Translations under genes and position numbers: made by a program | The notes under the pieces: generated by a model | What the model was told of the DNA's origin: nothing | Databases searched by the model: none | Seen by the model: the letters and a program-made list of their open reading frames with translations, nothing else | Source: Wohlfahrtiimonas larvae | Lineage (GTDB): Bacteria > Pseudomonadota > Gammaproteobacteria > Cardiobacteriales > Wohlfahrtiimonadaceae | Reading direction: 5' to 3' | Length of the DNA: 64,000 bases | Assembly: GCF_039543665.1 (NCBI RefSeq) | Contig: NZ_BAABKE010000010.1 | Span: 20,520-84,519, forward strand | Part shown: positions 1 through 9,268 of the stretch, one piece after another | Position numbering within the stretch: the first letter of the stretch is position 1 | How the letters are laid out: each line of letters starts with the position of its first letter

Positions 1-1
1 G

Positions 2-1021
2 CGAGGTGAACTTTTGCAAACATGGCAAAATCAATTGCCACATGATTCACCTAATTATTTTGCTATGAACATTATGGCGGATGAAAAAGATGATTTCAGC
101 CGAAAAGTTACTGAGATATCGCCAAATGTTTCGCCATTTTATCCAATGGTTGCAGGGCGATTAACGGAAGTGAATGGTGTTTCTGTGCGTGCAATGACAA
201 TGGATAGTGAGCGAGCAAAAAACTCTATTAATCGCGATCTCAATTTAACTTGGAGTATCGATTTACCGAAAGATAATAAAATTATTGAAGGGCAATGGTG
301 GCAGGATAATGATCAAGGAATGGGAATATCTATCGAGGATGATTTAGCTAAAGGATTAAATGCGAAATTGGGTGATGAGGTAACTTTTGTCATTGCAGGG
401 GTTACACATAAAGCAAAGATCACGAGTATTCGCACCGTCAATTGGGATACGGTTCAGCCAAATTTCTTTGTGATCTTTAACCCTAATTCTATTCAAGATG
501 CGCCTGTGACTTATTTAACAAGTTTCTATGTACCAGAGAATATGCAAAAATCATTGATCACATTAGCACGAGAATTCCCAACGATTACATTATTGGATTT
601 AATGGCGATTGTGAATCAATTGAATGAAATTTTACAGCAAGTGACTCTAGCGGTGGAATACATTTTGGCATTAGTTTTAATTGCAGGATTAATTGTTTTA
701 ATTGCAGGGTTGCAAGCAACATTGAGTGATCGCTTACGTCAAGGAGCAATTTTGCGTGTTTTAGGTGCGCATAAAAAAATGCTATTCAAAAGCCAATTTA
801 TTGAGTTTGCATTAATGGGGGGATTGGCAGGATTACTCGCGATGATCGGCAGTGAGTTTATTAGCTTTTTGTTGTATCGCTCAGTGTTAAATTTGGAATG
901 GCAGTGGCACCCTTGGTTGATTGTATTGCCTATCATTGGTGCGTTATTGATTGCGATGATGGGAATATTGGGAACTCGTAGAATTATCTCTGTTAGCCCA
1001 TTGTTAGTATTGCGTCAATAG
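2..1021 (+). CDS. FtsX-family ABC transporter permease, 3' part (YbbP-like)
   Basis: The frame is open to the left edge of the window, so this is the C-terminal ~340 residues of a longer inner-membrane permease. A periplasmic MacB/FtsX-type domain comes first, followed by three hydrophobic segments near residues 210-235, 260-285 and 300-325. The loop between the first two carries LRQGAILRVLGAHKK, typical of the FtsX permease domain. The residues PNYFAMNI resemble the large YbbP-type permeases that pair with a YbbA-type ATPase and are linked to lipid or lysophospholipase functions in enteric bacteria. A partner ATPase would lie outside the window. The family is clear. The YbbP assignment is an inference. 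Confidence 0.75.
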   Translation, partial: RGELLQTWQNQLPHDSPNYFAMNIMADEKDDFSRKVTEISPNVSPFYPMVAGRLTEVNGVSVRAMTMDSERAKNSINRDLNLTWSIDLPKDNKIIEGQWWQDNDQGMGISIEDDLAKGLNAKLGDEVTFVIAGVTHKAKITSIRTVNWDTVQPNFFVIFNPNSIQDAPVTYLTSFYVPENMQKSLITLAREFPTITLLDLMAIVNQLNEILQQVTLAVEYILALVLIAGLIVLIAGLQATLSDRLRQGAILRVLGAHKKMLFKSQFIEFALMGGLAGLLAMIGSEFISFLLYRSVLNLEWQWHPWLIVLPIIGALLIAMMGILGTRRIISVSPLLVLRQ

Positions 1022-1112
1022 GTTGAATATAGAGCCTATTTGTCATAAGTCTTTCATATCGATGACTTGTTTTAGCCTGTGTTAATCTATAGGAATCATG
1101 GCAGGAGGATTT

Positions 1113-2702
1113 ATGTTCATCAAATTATTGTATGTACTGAAATGGTTGTTTATTTTTTTTATACTCATTTCTGTAATTACCACAATTATTACATTGATTT
1201 TCAATGATTTTAAACCCAATGAAATGTATATGGGGAAAAAACGGCCGCCTATTAATCGCAGTGTAAAAACACATTTAGATGAAGTTGTTGAACCTTATTT
1301 ATTAGCACATCCCAATGGTACAGGCTTATATTTATTGGATGATAATTTAGAGGCTTATGCAGATCGAATTTTATTAGTACGTGGTGCTGAGCGCACCTTA
1401 GATTTACAATACTATATATGGCACGACGATTTAACAGGCAATATGCTTGGGCGAGAACTTTTGGCTGCTGCAGATCGTGGCGTATTCATTCGTATTTTAT
1501 TGGATGATATGAATACAGTGAGAAAAGACGTTGTATTATCAGGGCTAGCACAGCATCCTTATGTAGAAATTCGTTTATTTAATCCTGTTCATAGTAGACG
1601 TAATTTTATCACTAGAACTGTAGAAATGTTATTTCGTGGTTTAAGTTTGAATCGACGAATGCATAACAAATCTATGATTGCCGATGGCCAAATTGCAATT
1701 ATTGGTGGCCGCAATATCGGTAATGAATATTTTGATGCTGACCCAGAAACTAATTTTTTAGATGTGGATTTATTATTAGTGGGGAAAGCGGTGAAAGAAG
1801 CTGAGGATATTTTTGAATCCTTTTGGGATAGCCAAGCATCTATTCCTGCTAAGCAAGTGAAGTTTGGACATAAAGATGCCTTAACTGTTTTACGTGAAAC
1901 ATCGTTAACAATGAGTGATACAGAATCTCAATTATTGAAAGATTATCAACAATCTTTATCAACCCATTTAAGTATTGATGACGTAGTGGGAAAACAAAGT
2001 AGATTTGTATGGAGCGATCGTGCACATGTTTTATCTGATCCACCAGAAAAGGTTTTTGGTCAGCAAGAAGCTCAATGGTTGATTACAGATGTTTTACCAA
2101 AAGCATGGGCAAAGACAGAGCAGTCACTGTATTTAATTTCACCTTATTTTGTACCAGGTGAAGAAGGAACAAAAACAATTATTCAATTAAGTCAGAGTGG
2201 GCGAGATGTCATGATCTTGACTAATTCATTGGCTGCCAATGATGTTCCAATGGTTCATGCAGGTTATGCACCATATCGTGAAGCCTTATTAAAAAGCGGT
2301 GTGAAATTATATGAGTTAATGCCTTTTAATGTGAATTATAAATTATCCAAAGATTGGAAAATTGGTGCAAGCGGTGCAAGTTTACATACAAAGGCTTTCA
2401 TTATAGATAATGCCAAGGGGTTTATTGGTTCATTTAACTTAGATCCGCGTTCGGCACGTTTAAATACAGAAATGGGGGTGTTTTTTGAAAGTCCAGAGAT
2501 TGCGATGCAATTAATGCAACGTTATCAAAAAATTATTACTAGAGATACAAGCTATGAGGTTGTTTTGAAAGATAATAAGATGATTTGGTTGGATGATCGC
2601 CGTGATGAAACTAAGGAGTGGGATACGGACCCTGAAACAGGCTGGATTAAGCGTGCAATTGTGAAAATAGTATCTTGGCTACCCATAGAATCACAATTAT
2701 AG
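1113..2702 (+). CDS. Phospholipase D-like / cardiolipin synthase-like protein (ClsC type)
   Basis: This 529-residue protein has an N-terminal membrane anchor (about residues 3-28) and two phospholipase D catalytic motifs: HNKSMIAD with a downstream GGRNIGNEYF, and HTKAFIID with GSFNLDPRS. Two HKD motifs are expected for cardiolipin synthases, which condense phosphatidyl groups in the inner membrane. The overall pattern resembles ClsC/YmdC-type enzymes. The start at 1113 is preferred over the ATG at 1098 because an AGGAGGA ribosome-binding site lies immediately before it. The gene stands alone. The substrate cannot be read from the sequence. Confidence 0.85.
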   Translation: MFIKLLYVLKWLFIFFILISVITTIITLIFNDFKPNEMYMGKKRPPINRSVKTHLDEVVEPYLLAHPNGTGLYLLDDNLEAYADRILLVRGAERTLDLQYYIWHDDLTGNMLGRELLAAADRGVFIRILLDDMNTVRKDVVLSGLAQHPYVEIRLFNPVHSRRNFITRTVEMLFRGLSLNRRMHNKSMIADGQIAIIGGRNIGNEYFDADPETNFLDVDLLLVGKAVKEAEDIFESFWDSQASIPAKQVKFGHKDALTVLRETSLTMSDTESQLLKDYQQSLSTHLSIDDVVGKQSRFVWSDRAHVLSDPPEKVFGQQEAQWLITDVLPKAWAKTEQSLYLISPYFVPGEEGTKTIIQLSQSGRDVMILTNSLAANDVPMVHAGYAPYREALLKSGVKLYELMPFNVNYKLSKDWKIGASGASLHTKAFIIDNAKGFIGSFNLDPRSARLNTEMGVFFESPEIAMQLMQRYQKIITRDTSYEVVLKDNKMIWLDDRRDETKEWDTDPETGWIKRAIVKIVSWLPIESQL

Positions 2703-2755
2703 GTGGTAATTAGTAGTAGATTTGTACTAATTTAACTTGTTGAAAATAAACTAAT

Positions 2756-2788
2756 AATCGTCGTTTTTTACGATAGAGTTTTTTTTGT
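2756..2788 (+). terminator. Weak hairpin with T-run after the PLD gene
   Basis: ATCGT and ACGAT arms flank a T-rich loop and are followed by a run of eight T residues. The stem is short, so termination is only plausible. A second 8-bp inverted repeat (AATTAGTA / TACTAATT) lies just upstream at 2708-2732. Confidence 0.3.
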
Positions 2789-2845
2789 TTTATTTGTGAT
2801 AGCATGAAGGGTTCGAGAGAAAGTGTTTTTAAAGAGGAGGGGAAC

Positions 2846-3490
2846 ATGAGACATATCAAGAAAATTGGATATTTGTCTCTTTTGGGGATGTTGCCATTCG
2901 TCAGTCATGCTGATGAGGGTGAAAAAATATACCTAAAAGGTGGGGAGAAGCCACAAGCGTTGGCTTGTGTAACTTGTCATGGTGCAGAGGGCCATGGTTT
3001 AGCTGTCGCAGGTTATCCTGATATTACAGGGATGTCGCCTGAATATTTAGCAAAACAATTACATGATTTCCAAGATGGATTGAGATCCCATGCAATTATG
3101 GATGGCATCGCAGGCAATCTAAGTGATGATGAAATTGAAGCTGTAACTTTTTATATGTCTGAATTACAGCCTAAAGAAGTGCCTCATATTACAAGAGCCG
3201 CAACGCCAACAGATATTGGTAGTCAATTAGCTTTGCGTGGTGATTGGAGTCGTAACATTCCAGAATGTGTTGCATGTCATGGCCCTGGTGGTGTTGGTGT
3301 GGGTGATTCATTTCCAAAATTGGCCGGCCAAAGCTCAATTTATATTGTGAATCAAATTACTGCATGGAAGGATGGTACGCGAACCAATGACCATGCTGAT
3401 TTAATGGGGCACATTGCAAAATCTTTGACAGATGAAGAGGCAAAAGCAGTGGCTGCATATTTTGAATCTATCGGCCAGCAAGGAGAATAA
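2846..3490 (+). CDS. tsdB: Diheme cytochrome c4-type protein, probable TsdB
   Basis: This 214-residue periplasmic protein has a Sec signal peptide ending near HADEGEK and two heme c sites (CVTCHG and CVACHG), each at the start of one half. That tandem-domain layout is the cytochrome c4 family. It lies 2 nt before a TsdA-like gene. In several bacteria a c4-type TsdB is the electron partner of the TsdA thiosulfate dehydrogenase / tetrathionate reductase, so TsdB is the best reading from context. The start at 2846 follows a strong GAGGAGGGG ribosome-binding site, whereas the ATG at 2804 has none. A general c4 donor to another oxidoreductase remains possible. Confidence 0.75.
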   Translation: MRHIKKIGYLSLLGMLPFVSHADEGEKIYLKGGEKPQALACVTCHGAEGHGLAVAGYPDITGMSPEYLAKQLHDFQDGLRSHAIMDGIAGNLSDDEIEAVTFYMSELQPKEVPHITRAATPTDIGSQLALRGDWSRNIPECVACHGPGGVGVGDSFPKLAGQSSIYIVNQITAWKDGTRTNDHADLMGHIAKSLTDEEAKAVAAYFESIGQQGE

Positions 3491-3492
3491 TC

Positions 3493-4419
3493 ATGAAAAA
3501 GATTTTAGTGACATCTCTCGTAGCTGCTCTTTATTCTTCTGTAGCAGTTGCTGAGAATCCAATTAAAATGGATGATCAATCGCAGTTATCTAATATTCAA
3601 GCGGTGAATGAAAGTACGCAGTATCATCAACCACCTTTAGAAAAAGATCTGCCAGATAATGCATACGGTGAAATGGTTCGTAAAGGCCATGCAATTTTTG
3701 TTGATACGAAAAATCAAGTGCCAGAATATGTTGGTAATGGTATGAATTGTGTGAACTGTCACATGGATCAAGGTCGTTTAGCTAATGCTGCACCATTATG
3801 GGGTGCATATCCTATGTATCCAGCTTACCGTAGCAAGAATAATAAAGTTAATACTTATGCTGAACGTATTCAAGGTTGTTTCCAATTCAGTATGGATGGT
3901 ACACCACCGCCTGCAGATAGTGAAGCAATGACAGCATTGATTACATATTCTTATTGGTTAGCGACTAATGCACCAACAGGTGTATCTTTGCCGGGCCGAG
4001 CTTATCCTTCTGTAAAACAACCTGAGGGCGGTTACAGTATTGAGCGTGGCGCACAAGTTTATGCAGATAATTGTGCGTTCTGCCATGGTGCAGATGGTAT
4101 GGGACAGAAAGTTGCAGAGAACTATGTATTCCCACCATTATGGGGTAAGGATTCATTCAACTGGGGCGCAGGAATGCACCGCATCAATACAGCGGCTGAT
4201 TTTATCAAGGCAAATATGCCATTGGGTAAAGGTAATTCCTTAACAGATCAAGAAGCTTGGGATGTTGCTGCCTTTATGAATAGTCATGAGCGTCCTCAAG
4301 ATCCTCGCTTAGTGGATGGTTCAGTTGAAAAGACTTATGAAAAATATCATGCTAATGATGGTGTGAATCTTTATGGTCAAGAAGTCAATGGTAAGATTTT
4401 AGGTCAGGGTGTGCAGTAA
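3493..4419 (+). CDS. tsdA: TsdA-like diheme cytochrome c (thiosulfate dehydrogenase / tetrathionate reductase)
   Basis: This 308-residue exported protein has a signal peptide (residues 1-20, VAVAEN) and two heme c motifs, CVNCH and CAFCH. Between them is RIQGCFQFSMDG, which matches the TsdA signature in which a Cys serves as the unusual axial ligand of heme 1. TsdA enzymes interconvert thiosulfate and tetrathionate in the periplasm, and the favoured direction varies between species and cannot be read here. It is probably co-transcribed with the c4 gene 2 nt upstream and is followed by a strong terminator. The nearby nap operon suggests use under low oxygen. The family call is good. The direction of catalysis is unknown. 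Confidence 0.8.
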   Translation: MKKILVTSLVAALYSSVAVAENPIKMDDQSQLSNIQAVNESTQYHQPPLEKDLPDNAYGEMVRKGHAIFVDTKNQVPEYVGNGMNCVNCHMDQGRLANAAPLWGAYPMYPAYRSKNNKVNTYAERIQGCFQFSMDGTPPPADSEAMTALITYSYWLATNAPTGVSLPGRAYPSVKQPEGGYSIERGAQVYADNCAFCHGADGMGQKVAENYVFPPLWGKDSFNWGAGMHRINTAADFIKANMPLGKGNSLTDQEAWDVAAFMNSHERPQDPRLVDGSVEKTYEKYHANDGVNLYGQEVNGKILGQGVQ

Positions 4420-4444
4420 CTGCTAAACTGATCTTAAACCCGAG

Positions 4445-4475
4445 AAAACTCCAAATTTTTATTTGGAGTTTTTTT
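4445..4475 (+). terminator. Rho-independent terminator after tsdA
   Basis: AAACTCCAAAT pairs with ATTTGGAGTTT across a T-rich loop and runs into seven T residues. It separates the cytochrome pair from napD. Confidence 0.85.
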
Positions 4476-4593
4476 ATGAGGAAAATTTTTATAGATATCT
4501 GTCTTTCATCAAAGATTTGTTCGCTTTCTGCCAACATTGAAAAGTATATGATACATTTTTAGTATTTATTTTGAGTGATAAGGAAATAATACA

Positions 4594-4842
4594 ATGAGTG
4601 TTGATTCTAAAAAATATAATGTATGTGGTGTGTTAGTAAGTGTAAATGTTGAAAATTTTCAGTCTTTGTTAAAAGATCTTTCTGAAATCAAGGGCTGTGA
4701 AGTATTAGAACATGATAATAACAATAAAATTGCACTTTTGATTGAAGATCAATTAGATAAAACTGCTTACGATATTATGGAGTCTATTAAAGAGCATCCA
4801 CATGTGTTATCTATTACATTAGTGAACCATTTTTTTGAATAA
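4594..4842 (+). CDS. napD: NapD, chaperone for periplasmic nitrate reductase
   Basis: This 82-residue cytoplasmic protein has the NapD pattern: a ferredoxin-like beta-alpha-beta fold with CGVLVSV near the N-terminus and a C-terminal stretch ending in ITLVNHFFE. NapD binds the twin-arginine signal peptide of NapA and helps cofactor insertion before export. It lies upstream of napA, separated by about 150 nt that contain an FNR-like site, so napA probably has an additional promoter of its own. No napF or napE is visible before it. Confidence 0.88.
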   Translation: MSVDSKKYNVCGVLVSVNVENFQSLLKDLSEIKGCEVLEHDNNNKIALLIEDQLDKTAYDIMESIKEHPHVLSITLVNHFFE

Positions 4843-4900
4843 ACGCTGTATCTAGTTAGATATAACGTATTGATAATAAATGTAATTTTGTGTTTTGTGA

Positions 4901-4914
4901 TTGACATAGGTCAA
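4901..4914 (+). promoter_or_regulatory. FNR/Anr-like binding site upstream of napA
   Basis: The 14-mer TTGACATAGGTCAA is a dyad with perfect five-base arms and matches the FNR/Anr-type consensus (TTGAT-N4-ATCAA) except for the inner base of each arm. Its centre is ~83 nt before the napA start. An AT-rich region with TATATG/TATTTT -10 candidates follows at 4931-4946, a spacing compatible with class II activation. A further inverted repeat, ATGTAT-N5-ATACAT, overlaps that region at 4934-4950. Oxygen-responsive control of napAGHBC is inferred. Confidence 0.65.
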
Positions 4915-4990
4915 AGACAATTTTCTCCATTATATGTATTTTATATACATCTATTAATAATGAATCGTGAATATTCATCTGGAGAAAATT

Positions 4991-7480
4991 ATGACTTTAT
5001 CTCGTCGTCATTTCATGAAGCTAGCAGCCGCTACTGGTGCTGTGAGCGCTTTAAATGGTATATATTCACCTGCAGTTGCACAGCAAGCAGGGAATGATGG
5101 TATTCGGTGGGATAAAGGTGCTTGCCGATTCTGTGGTACAGGTTGTGGTGTTTTAATCGGCACTAAGAATGGTAGGGTGGTTGCAACTCAGGGTGATCCA
5201 GATGCGCCTGTGAATAAAGGCTTAAACTGTATCAAAGGATATTTCTTATCTAAAATTATGTATGGTAAGGATCGTCTTAATAATCCATTATTAAGAATGA
5301 CCAACGGTGAATATGATAAAAATGGTGAGTTCACTGAAATTACTTGGGATCAAGCTTATGATTTAATGGCTCAGAAATATAAAGAGGCTTATCAAGATAA
5401 GGAAAAAGGTCCTGATAATGTTGCAATGTTTGGTTCAGGACAGTGGACAATTTTTGAAGGATATACTGCTTCTAAATTTCATAAAGCAGGTTTAAGAAGT
5501 AACAACTTAGATCCTAATGCTCGTCACTGTATGGCTTCTGCTGTTGTTGGTTTTATGCGTACTTTTGGTATGGATGAGCCGATGGGATGTTATAACGATA
5601 TTGAAAATGCAGACGCCTTTGTTTTGTGGGGCTCAAATATGGCTGAAATGCATCCTATTTTATGGTCACGCATTACCAACCAACGTTTGACACACCCGAA
5701 TTGTGAAGTACATGTGTTGTCAACTTACACGCATCGTTCATTTGAGTTAGCAGATAATGGCATGGTATTTGCGCCGCAAACTGATTTAGCCATCATGAAT
5801 TATATTGCAAACTATATTATTCAGAATAAAGCCTATGATGAAGACTTCATTAATAAACATACTAATTTTAAAAAAGGTGTAACTGATATTGGGTATGGTT
5901 TGCGTCCTGAGCATCCGTTACAACAGAAAGCTAAAAACCCAGACTCTGGCGATGCAACCCCTATGAGTTTTGAAGAGTTTGCAGAATTTGTTTCTGAATA
6001 TACTTTAGATAAAGCACATGAGTTATCTGGCGTACCTAAGCATAAATTAGAAAGAATGGCTCAAATGTATGCGGATCCTGATAAGAAAATTGTGTCATTT
6101 TGGACAATGGGCTTTAATCAACATAGCCGTGGTACATGGGCTAATAACTTAATCTATAATATCCATTTATTGACAGGTAAAATATCTAAACCAGGTTGTG
6201 GGCCTTTCTCATTGACAGGGCAACCTTCAGCATGTGGCACCGCAAGAGAAGTGGGTACATTTGCTCATCGTCTACCTGCAGATTTAGTTGTTAATAATCC
6301 TGATCATCGTAAAACAGCAGAAACAATTTGGAAATTACCAGAAGGTACTGTTAGTCCGAAAGTTGGCTTACATGCGGTAGCTCAAAGCCGAGCATTGAAA
6401 GATGGTAAGCTCAAAGTATATTGGTCAATGTGTAACAATAATATGCAGGCAGGGCCAAACTTAAATGAAGAAACATATCCTGGTTGGAGAAATCCTGAGG
6501 CATTTGTGATTGTTTCTGACCCTTATCCAACAGTTTCAGCATTATCTGCGGATTTGATTTTACCAACAGCAATGTGGGTGGAGAAAGAGGGGGCTTATGG
6601 TAATGCTGAAAGACGTACACAATTCTGGCGCCAACAAGTTAAACCTTTAGGTAATGCACGTTCAGATATGCGTCAAATGGTCGAGTTATCTCAACGCTTA
6701 AAAGTTGAAGATTTCTGGCCTGAAGATTTAATTGCTAAGCAACCTGAGGTACGTGGTAAAACTTTATATGATGTTTTATATCGCAATGGTAATGTAGATC
6801 GATTCCCATTATCAGATAGGCAAGAAGGATTTGATAATACAGAAGCTGAAACATTTGGTTTCTATATTCAAAAAGGTTTATTTGAAGAGTATGCAACATT
6901 TGGCCGTGGGCATGGGCATGATTTAGCACCATTTGAAATGTATCACAAAGCTCGTGGTTTACGCTGGCCAGTTGTGGAAGGAAAAGAAACATTATGGCGC
7001 TATCGCGAGGGGTATGATCCTTATGTTAAAGCAGGAGCAGAAGTAAGCTTTTATGGTCATAAAGATAATCGAGCAGTTATTTTTGCATTACCTTATGAAC
7101 CTGCAGCAGAAGTGCCAGATCAAGAATATCCATTCTGGTTCTGTACAGGTCGTGTATTAGAGCATTGGCATACTGGTAGTATGACACGTCGTGTTCCTGA
7201 ATTGCATAAAGCTGTACCTGTGGCTCAATTATTCATCAGTGCAAACGATGCTAAGAAGTTAGGGCTTCGTCGTGGTGATAAAGCAAAAGTGAGCTCTCGC
7301 CGTGGTTCTGTTGTCACAATTGTGGAAACAAAAGGGCGTAATACGCCACCGGATGGTTTAGTTTTCATTCCATTCTTTGATGAAGCGCGATTGGTGAATA
7401 AAATCACTTTAGATGCAACTTGTCCTTTATCTAAAGAAACGGATTATAAGAAATGTGCAGTTAAGATCGAAAGAGCTTAG
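4991..7480 (+). CDS. napA: NapA, periplasmic nitrate reductase catalytic subunit
   Basis: This 829-residue molybdoenzyme reduces nitrate to nitrite in the periplasm. The N-terminus carries a twin-arginine signal (SRRHFMK) with an AVAQQ cleavage region. The [4Fe-4S] ligands are C45, C48, C52 and C80, and the Mo-ligating Cys is C180 in NARHCMAS. The bis-MGD binding region and the C-terminal molydopterin dinucleotide-binding domain (FCTGRVLEHWHTGSMT) are intact, and the length is normal for NapA. The start at 4991 follows GGAG and places the twin-arginine motif at the proper position, unlike the ATG at 4967. It leads the napAGHBC unit. Confidence 0.97.
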   Translation: MTLSRRHFMKLAAATGAVSALNGIYSPAVAQQAGNDGIRWDKGACRFCGTGCGVLIGTKNGRVVATQGDPDAPVNKGLNCIKGYFLSKIMYGKDRLNNPLLRMTNGEYDKNGEFTEITWDQAYDLMAQKYKEAYQDKEKGPDNVAMFGSGQWTIFEGYTASKFHKAGLRSNNLDPNARHCMASAVVGFMRTFGMDEPMGCYNDIENADAFVLWGSNMAEMHPILWSRITNQRLTHPNCEVHVLSTYTHRSFELADNGMVFAPQTDLAIMNYIANYIIQNKAYDEDFINKHTNFKKGVTDIGYGLRPEHPLQQKAKNPDSGDATPMSFEEFAEFVSEYTLDKAHELSGVPKHKLERMAQMYADPDKKIVSFWTMGFNQHSRGTWANNLIYNIHLLTGKISKPGCGPFSLTGQPSACGTAREVGTFAHRLPADLVVNNPDHRKTAETIWKLPEGTVSPKVGLHAVAQSRALKDGKLKVYWSMCNNNMQAGPNLNEETYPGWRNPEAFVIVSDPYPTVSALSADLILPTAMWVEKEGAYGNAERRTQFWRQQVKPLGNARSDMRQMVELSQRLKVEDFWPEDLIAKQPEVRGKTLYDVLYRNGNVDRFPLSDRQEGFDNTEAETFGFYIQKGLFEEYATFGRGHGHDLAPFEMYHKARGLRWPVVEGKETLWRYREGYDPYVKAGAEVSFYGHKDNRAVIFALPYEPAAEVPDQEYPFWFCTGRVLEHWHTGSMTRRVPELHKAVPVAQLFISANDAKKLGLRRGDKAKVSSRRGSVVTIVETKGRNTPPDGLVFIPFFDEARLVNKITLDATCPLSKETDYKKCAVKIERA

Positions 7481-7485
7481 TGGTC

Positions 7486-8232
7486 ATGAAAAGTCGGCGA
7501 GAATTTTTGGCAACAGCGACTAAAGTGAGCGGTGCAGTATGTTTAGGGCTGCTACCTTTAGCGATGTTGGCCAAACAGAGTAAAGCAAGCAATCAGAATA
7601 TATTGAGACCACCTGGTGCAATTAATGATCAAGATTTTCTGAGCGCTTGTACTCGTTGTGGCTTATGCGTACGCGCATGTCCTTATGATACGTTGAAATT
7701 ATCTGAATTAAGCCAACCAACACTAGGGACACCTTATTTTGTACCTAGAGAAATTCCTTGTGAAATGTGTGAGGATCTACCTTGCATTGCAGCTTGCCCA
7801 ACCAACGCATTAGATCAAACAGTGACGAATGCAGAAGATATTCGGATGGGTACAGCTGTTTTGGTGGATGAGGAAAATTGCCTAGCATTTTTAGGCTTGC
7901 GTTGTGAAGTGTGTTATCGCGTCTGTCCTGTTATTGATAAAGCGATCACTTTAGAGTTACAAGAAAATACAAGGACCGGTGCTCATGCTAATTTCATTCC
8001 TGTTGTACATGCTGAATATTGTACAGGGTGTGGGCTGTGTGAAAAGAAATGTGTATTGGAATACGCTTCTGCTATTAAAGTATTGCCAACAGATGTTGCT
8101 CGCTCTAAATTGCCAGATCATTATCGAAAAGGTTGGGAAGAAAAAGAGAAGAATAATGGTGAATCATTGATTAAAGATAATTTGACATTACCATTTCATG
8201 ATATTAAAAATTTAAAGGGGTTTGAGCCATGA
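7486..8232 (+). CDS. napG: NapG, ferredoxin-type quinol dehydrogenase subunit
   Basis: This 248-residue periplasmic iron-sulfur protein has a twin-arginine signal (SRREFL) and four [4Fe-4S] cysteine clusters: CTRCGLCVRACP, CEMCEDLPCIAACP, the CEVCYRVCP region and CTGCGLCEKKC. NapG works with membrane NapH to pass electrons from quinol towards NapC/NapB. The preferred start is the ATG at 7486. A GTG at 7480 overlaps the napA stop codon and is also possible. Its stop overlaps the napH start by 4 nt, indicating translational coupling. Confidence 0.93.
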   Translation: MKSRREFLATATKVSGAVCLGLLPLAMLAKQSKASNQNILRPPGAINDQDFLSACTRCGLCVRACPYDTLKLSELSQPTLGTPYFVPREIPCEMCEDLPCIAACPTNALDQTVTNAEDIRMGTAVLVDEENCLAFLGLRCEVCYRVCPVIDKAITLELQENTRTGAHANFIPVVHAEYCTGCGLCEKKCVLEYASAIKVLPTDVARSKLPDHYRKGWEEKEKNNGESLIKDNLTLPFHDIKNLKGFEP

Positions 8233-9266
8233 ATAAGGTGACGCCCAAAAAATATAATGGCACATTATATTTTGAAGAAGCCGTAGAAAAAAAGGGATGG
8301 TGGCAATCACATCGTTTCTTAATGTTAAGACGATTATGTCAAATTATGATTATTGTATTGTTCGCAATTCCAATTAATGGCGTGAATCATTCTTTGGCTA
8401 CAGATCCAACGGAAGCATCTCCTGTGCTGACAGCCATAGCACAAGAAAATTTACAAAATGAGTCTGATGTTCGTAATGACCAAACATGGATCATTAAAGG
8501 AACTTTAGCAAATAGTGAGATATTATCAACGATTCCCATGGGGGATCCGTTCATATTTGTTCAATCTTTAGCTGCAGGCAATTTGTACACATTAACAGGA
8601 ATTTTAGGTGTCATCATTGTTGTTGCCTTGTACATGGTTGTAGGTGGTAGAACATATTGTTCTTGGGTTTGTCCCATCAATATTGTGACAGATGCGGCAG
8701 CTTGGGTTAGACGACAATTAAAAATTAATAATCAGCTATCTGTTTCAAAGAGAGCTAGATTCTATATTTTAGGTATTGCGATTATCACATCAATGCTTTT
8801 TCAAGTGATCGCATGGGAATTGATTAATCCAATCACAGGTATCTTCCGAGTATTAGTATTTGGCGGTCTAGCCATTACAAATATTGCAATATCTTTGACA
8901 TTAGTAATTTTTATCACAGATATCATTGGCGCTGCCAATTTGTGGTGTGGCCACTTATGCCCAGTAGGTGCTTTCTATAGCTTATTGGGTAAAAAGACAA
9001 AAGTGTATGTTAGCGCCCCTAAAATTTCTGCATGTGATGATTGTATGGATTGCTATAAGGTTTGTCCTGAAGCTCATGTTTTAAGACCTTTGATTCAAAA
9101 TAAAGAAAATTACATCAAGCAATCGATAACACCAAGCGTTGGTATGAGCGATTGCACACGATGTGGCCGATGTATTGATGTCTGCCCAGAGAGAGTGTTT
9201 AGTTATGACATTTCTTCTCAGCATTCTCCCGTTAAACACAGTAAACCCAAAGTAAAAGTGAGTTGA
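8229..9266 (+). CDS. napH: NapH, membrane quinol dehydrogenase subunit
   Basis: This inner-membrane iron-sulfur protein of 345 residues is somewhat longer than the usual ~290 because of an extended loop after the first membrane segment (about residues 55-110). Visible features are a first membrane helix near residue 40, further helices near 120, 180 and 215, two conserved CxxxCP motifs (CSWVCP and CGHLCP), and two C-terminal [4Fe-4S] motifs (CDDCMDCYKVCP and CTRCGRCIDVCP). It oxidises quinol together with NapG. It overlaps napG by 4 nt and ends just before napB. Confidence 0.93.
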   Translation: MNKVTPKKYNGTLYFEEAVEKKGWWQSHRFLMLRRLCQIMIIVLFAIPINGVNHSLATDPTEASPVLTAIAQENLQNESDVRNDQTWIIKGTLANSEILSTIPMGDPFIFVQSLAAGNLYTLTGILGVIIVVALYMVVGGRTYCSWVCPINIVTDAAAWVRRQLKINNQLSVSKRARFYILGIAIITSMLFQVIAWELINPITGIFRVLVFGGLAITNIAISLTLVIFITDIIGAANLWCGHLCPVGAFYSLLGKKTKVYVSAPKISACDDCMDCYKVCPEAHVLRPLIQNKENYIKQSITPSVGMSDCTRCGRCIDVCPERVFSYDISSQHSPVKHSKPKVKVS

Positions 9267-9268
9267 TT

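Noticed and set aside
4870..5097. Open frame across the napD-napA gap
   Set aside because: It overlaps the FNR-like site and the napA start, has no ribosome-binding site and matches no family.
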